A stretch of 64,000 nucleotides of DNA, taken from contig JAWNZC010000113.1 of NCBI GenBank assembly GCA_035771165.1, positions 302,501 through 366,500 of the forward strand, written 5' to 3'. The notes beneath the pieces were generated by a model that had not been told where the DNA came from, searched no databases, and was given only the letters and a program-made list of their open reading frames with translations. Both the position numbers and the translations under genes were made by a program. This document shows, one piece after another, positions 1-7,242 of the stretch (position 1 is the first letter of the stretch; every line of letters begins with the position of its first letter). The stretch is from Paragorgia papillata. Taxonomy: Eukaryota > Cnidaria > Anthozoa > Scleralcyonacea > Coralliidae.

Positions 1-750
1 CCAACCAACCAACCAACCAACCAACCAACCAACCAACCAACCAACCAACCAACCAACCAGCCAACCATCCAACCAACCAACCAACCAACCAACCAACCAA
101 CCAACCATCCAACCAACCAACCAACCAACCAACCAACCAACCAACCAACCAACCAACCAACCAACCAACCAACCAACCAACCAACCAACCAACCAACCAA
201 CCAACCAACCAACCAACCAACCAACCAACCGAACGAACGAACGAACGAACAAACGAACAAACGAACAAACGAACAAACGAACAAACGAACAAACGAACAA
301 ACGAACAAACGAACAAACAAACAAACAAACAAACAAACAAACAAACAAACAAACAAACAAACAAAGTCAACGAGCCAACCAACCAACCATCCAACCAATC
401 AACCAACCAACCAACCAACCAACCAACCAACCAACCAACCATCCAACCAACCAACCAACCAACCAACCAACCAACCAACCAACCAACCAACCAACCAACC
501 AACCAACCAACCAACCAACCAACCAACCAGACCAACCAACCAACCATGTAACCAACCAACCAACCAACCAACCAACCAACCAACCAGTCAACCAGCCAAC
601 CAACCAACCAACCATGTAACCAACCAACCAACCAACCAACAAGCCAATCAACAAACCAACAAGCCAATCAACAAACCAACCAACCAACCAACCAATCAAT
701 CAACCTACCAACCAACAAACTAACCAACCAATCATCCATCAATCTATTCA
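1..750. repeat. (CCAA)n tetranucleotide array with a GAAC/AAAC-rich core
   Basis: Almost pure CCAA repeats fill 1-230 and about 365-750. Between them (about 231-364) lies a GAAC then GAACAAAC repeat ending in an AAAC run. Occasional CCAT, CCAG and GTAACC variants interrupt the array. Similar degenerate CCAA sequence resumes at 30055-30120 on the far side of the retrotransposon, so the array is the probable target into which that element inserted. The long open frame on the minus strand here is only a translated repeat. Confidence 0.95.
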
Positions 751-755
751 ACTAT

Positions 756-871
756 TCAAAGTCAACTTGAATATGGAAATTATGCCCTAGGGAATTCATT
801 AATATATATAAGTGGATGACCATTTTCTCCACTGGCACTTGCAAGAAGTCCGTGGATGAACACGTTTTGGG
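756..871 (+). repeat. Split direct repeat A1 (left terminus)
   Basis: This 116-bp segment is repeated at 29796-29911 with about two mismatches (a G/A and a T/C). It begins TCAAAGTCAACTTG and ends CACGTTTTGGG. It forms the 5' terminus and probably contains the promoter: an AT-rich ATTAATATATATAAG stretch lies at about 797-812. Confidence 0.9.
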
Positions 872-920
872 AGCGACTTCATACAGATCGACCTCGGCTT
901 GGATTTCAGTTTCGGCAAAA

Positions 921-3076
921 ATGGCTGACGACCAAGTTCCTGCTATTCCGGCCTTTCCGCTTCTTCAACAAGTTGTCGGTCCACCAGTACCACCTGTAGC
1001 GCCAGATGATCAACCTCCAGCTTTGGCGGACGCGACGCCTCCAAATCAGTTACCGAACTTGGCCGAAGCTGGTCTTCAACCTCAAGAGGTATAGTAGAGA
1101 CCGATGTTCTCGTGAGTTCTTGTGTAATTTTAGTATTTCACGTTTGTGTAGTGTAGTTATGTGCAGGTTCGCACGATATTTACTGTGGCCGTGGGCATAT
1201 ACGTTGATGGGCGATAATTGTGAATTAACCCTGGCTGTATTCGATTCGATTTCGATTCGTTCTCTCATTGTCCGAAGGTGTTTTGTGGACATTGTTGCTT
1301 CGTATGCTATATATGTGCCTTTGTGGTTAAGAACGTGTGTCGACATTTGTATTTGCTCTTCGCTGCACTGTGTGTAAAATTACCTATATCGTCCATTCAT
1401 CGTTGCCGTGTGCTCTCAAGCATTAAATTGGGGGCGTTGTGTAAGAATTAATAGAGAGCTTAAGCATACAGGCGTTTTTGAGACACGGACGGTGACCGGA
1501 AGAACAGGAATACAATACAGAACTACTGAACCGCGTATTCTTTGAAAATACTTTTTTACCCAAAACAAAGGCTATGAATAATCACATATCTAAACTGTTA
1601 GCTCATAAGCTTAAATTTCATCTTTATATAAAAATACAGATCCTCTATTTTATATTGTAATGTAATGAAATTATCCCCCTTAAAAGACAAGTTTTCTACT
1701 TTAAAAGCATGTCTATTGTAGTAAAACAACGATGACAGGCCTCAACGTTCTAGATGTTCCCGTCGTCTCAAGAACGTGAAAATGCTCTCAATGACGTCTT
1801 GTGTAGAACGACGACGGCGTTCACTTTGCTCTTGGAATTTTAAATTGCTCATTATCATTGTTTTGAATGAAAAATGCTATTGAATTAAAACGCCATCCGT
1901 GGCTCTAAAACGCCTGTATGCTTAAGCTCTCTAATGGCGGTTTGCCTGTGTGGCTAACGATGTTTAAAGTTGCGTGTGTGGCTCAGTAATGGGTCCTTTT
2001 GCCTGTGTGGCTAGCGACATTCGCCTGTCTGGCTAGCGATATTCGCCTGTGTGGCGAGCGATGTTTGCCGGTGTGGTGAATGCTATTCGCCTGTGTGGCG
2101 AGCGATATTCGCCTGTGTCGCGAGCGATGTTTGCCTATGTTGTTAACGCTATTCGCCTGTGCGGCGAGCGATATTCGCCTGTGTGGCGAGCGATGTTTGC
2201 CGGTGTGGTGAATGCTATTCGCCTGTGTGGCGAGCGATATTCGCCTGCGTCGCGAGCGATATTCGCCTATGTTGTTAATGCTATTCGCCTGTGTGGCGAG
2301 CGATATTCGCCTGTGATATTCGCCTGTGTGGCGAGCGATATTCGCCTGTGTGGTGGGTGCTATTCGCCTGTGTGGTGAACGATGTTTGCCTGTGTGGCTC
2401 AGACGATGGTGATCTTTCCCGTGCGGTTAGATTACCTACGTTGATACCGCTGTGGCTGTGGGGCTACAGCGGTTTACCACTGGGTATTCGTTCAGAATGT
2501 CTTTTGAGAATATTAACCGGTAATGATTAGGATGTGTTTGTTGCCCTTCAGGATCCGAATGACCTGGTCACTATGAGAGAACGCATTCGTAAATTGGAGC
2601 AGTCGCATCTGGCAACTGTGGACAGTGTTTTAACGGATGTTCGACGGTTGGCGACAATGAAGACTGATGTCGATAAGGATCGGGTTTTAGATTTATTGCT
2701 AAACTTGAAAATCGTTGCGAAAGAAACAAATCACCCTCAAGCAACTTATTATGCGGCAGTGTTTCAAGCAGTTCGCGAAAAAACGTCAGTTGCCGACGAA
2801 CGCTTTAAAAAGTACCTTCTCGTATTACTCGGGGACAAGGAACATGGAAAGGTTTTGGAAGCCATGGCAAAAGTGGATAAAACTTTTCGATCGGCCGTGA
2901 CGTCATCGTCATCCGCAATGTGGCGGCAACGTAGGAGTCCGGAGGGTCGATTGGCTTCTGTGCAATGTTATTCTTGTAATGGTTACGGCCATTATCAACG
3001 CCGTTGCCCTTCTCGTCGTGAGAGTTTTGCACCGCCTCCGAAGCGTGGTCGTTGGGATTTTAATCCTACGAATTGA
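921..3076 (+). CDS. Gag-like protein of the YR retrotransposon, two exons (921-1088, 2552-3076)
   Basis: Two open segments fit a spliced gene. Exon 1 starts at an ATG at 921 (protein begins MADDQVPAIP, proline-rich) and ends at a donor, CAAGAG|GTATAG, at 1088/1089. Exon 2 starts after a pyrimidine-rich acceptor TTGCCCTTCAG ending at 2551 and continues in phase 0. Exon 2 encodes a helical segment (DPNDLVTMRERIRKLE) and a C-terminal zinc knuckle of the C-X2-C-X4-H-X4-C type (CYSCNGYGHYQRRC), followed by a basic tail and a stop at 3074-3076. Zinc knuckles are typical of retroelement Gag proteins that bind RNA. The join is inferred from splice signals and matching phase. If the intron is not real, exon 2 alone (ATG at 2534) encodes the 180-residue zinc-knuckle protein. 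Confidence 0.6.
1452..1933. mobile_element. Foldback (MITE-like) element inside the gag intron
   Basis: The ends are inverted copies of TAGAGAGCTTAAGCATACAG followed by GCGTTTT. The 482-bp interior has no coding capacity. No clear target duplication is visible. It lies entirely within the proposed gag intron (1089-2551). Confidence 0.7.
1990..2400 (+). repeat. 22-bp minisatellite
   Basis: About 18 imperfect copies of a 22-bp unit (ATTCGCCTGTGTGGCGAGCG plus AT) run through this segment. Variants include GTTTGCC for ATTCGCC and CGCGAG for GGCGAG. It lies in the proposed gag intron. The 109-residue open frame across it is a translated repeat. Confidence 0.85.
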
Positions 3077-3452
3077 TAAATCTGGGTTCTCAGTAGGAAC
3101 TGAGGTGTGCTGTCAGTGTGTATAATCGGTAATGATTCTAATTACAATAATAATAAAAAGGAGTGAATCACATGGAAATAAAACAAACAAACAAACATCG
3201 GGTACTGTTCGTAGTTATTGTTAGGTTCGACTTTCCTTGGTACCACCTCGTTCTTCTTCAGGGTGAACAACTCCCATGGGCTACCTCTATAACTGAGCTG
3301 CCTGTGGACGTTCCGGGTTCGGGCGTAAGAGGTTGTTCCCTCCCGATTTGGAACCCCATGGGCGAAGGCCATTGGGAGGGGGGGGGGGGGGGGGGGGGGG
3401 GAGACTGCGTTACTTTCCTATAGTTTTTTGTGTTATTTTGTTTTGTTCTCAG
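3077..3452. other. Spacer between gag and RT, with a 24-G run and a 3' splice-site-like signal
   Basis: No gene is seen. The stretch holds an AAAC microsatellite (about 3180-3197), an uninterrupted run of 24 G at 3378-3401, and a strong acceptor-like sequence TTTTGTTCTCAG ending at 3452. Coding similarity to the RT polyprotein begins right after that acceptor (ARPTVKRQKT). The RT frame may therefore be reached by splicing, as proposed for gag. Confidence 0.5.
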
Positions 3453-5339
3453 GCTCGCCCGACTGTCAAAAGACAGAAAACGGTCCATGACTTTGTTATT
3501 CCGAGTTGGGAAGTTAGCACCGATGATTTTGAATCTCGTTTACATCCTGGACGGGCTGAGGAGAACAATATGTGGGTGAATATTGATGGGCTCCCGGTGC
3601 AGGGGGGTCCGATACCTATTCCGACCCACGATCAGGTTATAGAATCTTTTGACGTACCTCCTTTGTCGCAGTTGCGTCTTCGTGATCCAAGCCACTTTAT
3701 TGCGGGGGGTATTCACGGTAATCCAGAAGCCTGGCAGCTAATCTTACATGGCCATCCTCAGGCTGCTCAGTTAATGCGCTGGATTCGTGATAAAGTCGAC
3801 ATTCAAGAATTTGCGCAGTCTTTTCAGGGAACATTCAAGGGCGTGAGTTATCACTCAGATTTTCCGCCGTCAAAGTGTTTTGCACATCATCGCTCTTGCA
3901 AAAGATTTGCTAGTTTTGTTTCAACTGAGATTTTGAAACGCGTGGCCATCGGGGCGCTTCGGGTCTGGGGGCGAGTGGATGTTAATGAACCGCCTTATTT
4001 GGTAATGCCTCTTACGGTCGAGCCATCAAAACCAAGGCTTTGTTTGGATGCCCGATATTTGAACTTATGGATGTGCGATTCCCCGTTCTCTTTGAATAAA
4101 CTGATAGATGTTACTCGTTATATCTATAAGGATTCGTATATGACGAAGTGCGACGATAAGTCCGGTTATGACCACGTTCGTTTACAGGACTCCTCTCAGA
4201 CTTACGTCGGTTTCGAGTGGGCGGGTTGGTGGTTTGTGTGTGCCACACTACCCTTTGGTTGGAAGGAGTCTCCCTTTATTTATCATACCATTGGTTTAGC
4301 CGTGTCTAGTTATCTTAGGCGTTTGGGAGTCCCATGTTCTTTGTATATTGATGACCGTCTCAATGGCGAACTTTTCACACCTACTGGTACTTGGGCTGTC
4401 ATCCCCTCCATTCGCTCTGATGCTTCTTGGAAACGGGCCGCAACCGCAGCTGTCTTCATTGTTCTGTCAGTGCTGGTACGCTTAGGTTACACGATTGGAA
4501 TTGCTAAATCTACGCTCTACCCCGTTCAGTCACTGGAATATTTGGGCCTTGTTGTTGATTCTGTAAAACAGGCGTTTTTACTTCCGGAACGCAAGATTAT
4601 TTCCTGGGCGGCCTTACGGGAGACGATCCTCGCGTGTAAGAAAGTCGTTGGCGTTAAAACCTTGCAGCGTTTCCAGGGTAAATGTATATCGTTTTCGTTG
4701 GCCGTTCCTGGCGCAAAGTTGTTCATTAGAGAAATGAGTGCGGCTATTGCTTCCGCCTCCGGTAATGGCCAAGTGCTACTGTCACCGCTTCTCCGTGAAG
4801 AAATTTCCTCTTGGCGTTTCCTCGACTCGTGGTCCGATTTTCTTCCGTGGCGGAACGAGAAGCATTCGCGTCTCTCGCTCACCACGGATGCCTCGGGGCA
4901 TGGCTGGGGCTGTGTGGTACATGAGTCAGGTGGCGATTGTACTTTTCGTGATTATTGGCCTGCCTCGCAACTCAGCCTCAACATTTCGACAAAGGAGATG
5001 TTGGCTTTAGTTTATGCGCTTCGCGCTGCTCCGACGAGTATCCGTGATTTTCGGGTAGATGTCGCAGTTGATAGCCAGGTTGTGATTGATACTTTTCATG
5101 GCCAAGGCAGCAAAACGTCTTCTGAGTTGACCGCGGCTACTAAAGATTTGTTCCATGTTTTAACGGATCGTAACTTACAGTTGACGTTGTCGCATGTCTT
5201 TTCCCGCGATAATCCAGCGGACCGACCATCTCGACATGTTTCGCCTCTTGATTCTACGTTATCTCCACGAGTTTGGCGCTTGGTTGACCAATTATTTGGG
5301 GGCGTCTCTGGATACACACATTTGATCTTATGGCGTTAG
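3453..5339 (+). CDS. Reverse transcriptase-RNase H polyprotein of the YR retrotransposon
   Basis: This frame encodes the replication enzyme that copies the element's RNA into DNA. RT motifs are visible in order: RLCLDARYLN, KCDDKSGYDHV (catalytic Asp region), FVCATLPFGWKESP and the YIDD box in CSLYIDDRLN. RNase H follows with LTTDASGHGWG, STKEMLALVYAL and VAVDSQVVID, and the stretch RDNPADRPSRH lies just after it. RT followed by RNase H with this wording is characteristic of the DIRS order. The frame is open upstream to 3333, but that part crosses the poly-G run. I start it after the acceptor at 3452, where protein-like sequence begins. It ends at a stop (5337-5339) just as the methyltransferase-like homology starts in another frame, which suggests an indel. 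Confidence 0.85.
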   Translation, partial: ARPTVKRQKTVHDFVIPSWEVSTDDFESRLHPGRAEENNMWVNIDGLPVQGGPIPIPTHDQVIESFDVPPLSQLRLRDPSHFIAGGIHGNPEAWQLILHGHPQAAQLMRWIRDKVDIQEFAQSFQGTFKGVSYHSDFPPSKCFAHHRSCKRFASFVSTEILKRVAIGALRVWGRVDVNEPPYLVMPLTVEPSKPRLCLDARYLNLWMCDSPFSLNKLIDVTRYIYKDSYMTKCDDKSGYDHVRLQDSSQTYVGFEWAGWWFVCATLPFGWKESPFIYHTIGLAVSSYLRRLGVPCSLYIDDRLNGELFTPTGTWAVIPSIRSDASWKRAATAAVFIVLSVLVRLGYTIGIAKSTLYPVQSLEYLGLVVDSVKQAFLLPERKIISWAALRETILACKKVVGVKTLQRFQGKCISFSLAVPGAKLFIREMSAAIASASGNGQVLLSPLLREEISSWRFLDSWSDFLPWRNEKHSRLSLTTDASGHGWGCVVHESGGDCTFRDYWPASQLSLNISTKEMLALVYALRAAPTSIRDFRVDVAVDSQVVIDTFHGQGSKTSSELTAATKDLFHVLTDRNLQLTLSHVFSRDNPADRPSRHVSPLDSTLSPRVWRLVDQLFGGVSGYTHLILWR

Positions 5340-5702
5340 ATTCTAATGCGGCTCGAGACCATAGTGGTGATCCATTGCCGCATTTTACTCCTTTCCCCAG
5401 TCCGAATTCGGCGGGGGTCAATTTGCTTTTGTCAGCATATTTCGGGCCTGGGTGTGCGTATGTCGAACCCATACGTTTTTCCTCCGTTCAGCCTGATTGG
5501 CCCTGTTTTAAGGTTCCTTTTCGGCTTTCGCGTTGCCTTTACTATTGTAGTGCCGGAAATACGTCCTGCTCCATATTGGTGGCCATGGTTAATCGGTTCT
5601 ACATCAGAAACGATTCATGTAGGTTCTAAGGGCGAGTGGGATGTGATCAGATACCCGTCCAAGGAAGGTTATCATCCGGTTTCATGTCCTGTTGCGTTAT
5701 GA
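5320..5702 (+). pseudogene. Methyltransferase-like (DAM-type) region downstream of RNase H, frameshifted
   Basis: Two overlapping frames carry one continuous homology. The first part (about 5325-5450) contains FDLMALDSNA and PLPHFTPFPSPNSAGVN. The second part (about 5455-5702, back in the RT frame) contains NPYVFPPFSLIGPVLRF and TIVVPEIRPAPYWWP. An NPPF-like motif followed by a TIVVP strand and a tryptophan-rich segment is the pattern of the methyltransferase-like domain found after RNase H in DIRS-group elements. Here the motif reads FPPF rather than NPPF. Two compensating indels explain the frame changes, so the region is probably non-functional in this copy. Confidence 0.6.
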
Positions 5703-5772
5703 TCATGCAGGATCACACGTTTTTGAATTACGACTTGCGATGATGACATGTTGTTCTTTCTTTTGTTATCAG

Positions 5773-6962
5773 CCTCTCCCACGGGTGCCGAAATTGTATG
5801 CTCCATCCGTAGCGTGTCCTCGTTGTGCGTATCCGAATGAGGAGTGTTTCCGGTTTTGTCAGAACTGCGGATATGCAAGGAGGAACTGCCCTTGGACACA
5901 GGGGTTTCGTGGGGGCTCAAGTCTACGGTCGATGAAGGTAAACTGGCACGTCGTGTGGCGGAGCTGGCGAAAACGCGCGAAACCTCTCGGTATTCAACAC
6001 AAAAGACTGCATTACAGCGAGAACTCGTGGGATTTTTGTCTTCTTTGTCGTGTCCTCAGTCTCTTTCATCCGCGTTGCCTCGTGACCTTGTTGCCTTTTT
6101 AATCTGGAAAGACCGCAAGGGTAGAACTATCGTTCATTCACCCCGATGTCCACATTTATCGGACTTGCAAGGCAGTAAACGCCCGTGCAGTTGTCCTAGA
6201 CACTTGGCATTTGGGACTGTAGACTCCTTAATTGGCAAGTTGCGTGCAATTTTTGCGAAAATGGCAGGGGATCAGATTGGCATTCCCTCTTGGGTGTGGG
6301 TAACCCTGCCGCCTGTAAGACGGTCAAGCGATATTTGAGTGACATTCGCCAGGAACAATTGAAGGCTAGACTGACTCCTCGTCAAGCGGAACACGTCCTG
6401 TTGACCGATTTGCACGGCATCGCACGTCACATCCAGCAACGCTTACAGGAAATAGGCTTGCCACCTCTTCAGATTTTCCTCTTGGCGAGAGACCAGGCAT
6501 TTTTTAAATCGCTGTTTTTTGCTGGGGACAGGGCTGCAGATCTACTGCTTGTTAAAACGGCAGAGATCTTGCGCTTTCCAGACAATTCGGGTCTGTTATT
6601 TACTCACCTTTGGACGAAGACCTTGCGTTCAGGTGATGCTAATGTTTTTGCGTTTAAGCAAGGCGGCAATGCAACGATCTGTCCCGTTGTGGGAATTGAG
6701 CAGTACTGCACAATTTCTTCTCTCGTGGGTATACGACTAACCCCAGGATACCTATTCCGTTGGGTGTCTAAGACCGGGAAAATCACATGCTCCTCTCTTC
6801 AATCAACAGCAGCTCAGGCGCGCTTAGACATATATGTACGACAGTTGCAGGGTCATTCATCTGGCTCTCGCTTTACGTTCCATGGTTTTCGAAGTGGCGC
6901 TGTGGTATCTTGGCATTGGCTGACGTGGCCCTAAACGACATAATGGACCATGTTGGATGGCG
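5773..6962 (+). pseudogene. Tyrosine recombinase (YR) of the retrotransposon, 5' and central part, frameshifted and cut by the Polinton
   Basis: This is the integrating enzyme of the element. It follows an acceptor-like TTTTGTTATCAG ending at 5772. A two-CxxC zinc-binding segment (ACPRCAYPNEECFRFCQNCGYA by parts) comes first. The core-binding region follows (DLVAFLIWKDRKGR, LAFGTVDSLIGKLRAIF), then FFAGDRAADLLLVKT and LLFTHLWTKTLR. The catalytic box HGFRSGAV is at about 6876-6905 and DIMDHVGWR is at about 6937-6962. At least three frames are needed, with shifts near 5900, 6300 and 6900. Coding sequence stops at the Polinton target site and resumes at 27444. Confidence 0.8.
6957..6962. repeat. 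Target-site duplication of the Polinton, left copy (ATGGCG)
   Basis: ATGGCG directly precedes the left inverted repeat and is repeated exactly at 27444-27449. Six base pairs is the known duplication length for Maverick/Polinton integration. Confidence 0.95.
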
Positions 6963-7178
6963 AGTAGTGTCAAAAGGCCGATCCTGGGACATACCTTAAT
7001 GGCCGCCATTTGTTTACTAAAAAAATTTTGATTGCCGATCCTGGGACATTTTGACTTCCAGGTTCCTGGGACCCCCTCCCGAAATTTTGTTTGCGACCCC
7101 CTCCTGGATTTTTTTTAAAGAGACTTCCGGTTTGGGGAATTTTCGCTAAGTTTTTGGGATTGGGGTTGCCAAGTTTTT
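6963..7178. repeat. Left terminal inverted repeat of the Polinton (216 bp)
   Basis: It matches 27228-27443 in reverse complement without a visible mismatch. Within it CCGATCCTGGGACAT occurs twice (near 6980 and 7036) and TTCCTGGGACCCC once (near 7065). These repeated CCTGGGAC blocks could be binding sites for the integrase or the replication initiator; that is inference. Confidence 0.97.
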
Positions 7179-7242
7179 GGGGCTTTAAAACATTTTCAAA
7201 AAATTTGTATCCTTAAGTTGTATTCAACTTTTGAATTTAAAT
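7179..7242. other. Short AT-rich spacer next to the left inverted repeat
   Basis: These bases separate the inverted repeat from the stop codon of the polymerase gene. Nothing but AT-rich sequence is visible. Confidence 0.5.

Noticed and set aside
367..699. 110-residue minus-strand frame rich in Gly-Trp-Leu-Val
   Set aside because: It is a direct translation of the CCAA array with no protein-like variation.
2049..2530. Open frames over 2049-2530 (plus)
   Set aside because: They follow the 22-bp minisatellite and its flank; the repeated peptide comes from the DNA repeat.
3142..3488. Frames around the poly-G tract on the minus strand
   Set aside because: They depend on a proline run encoded by the G homopolymer and have no other support.
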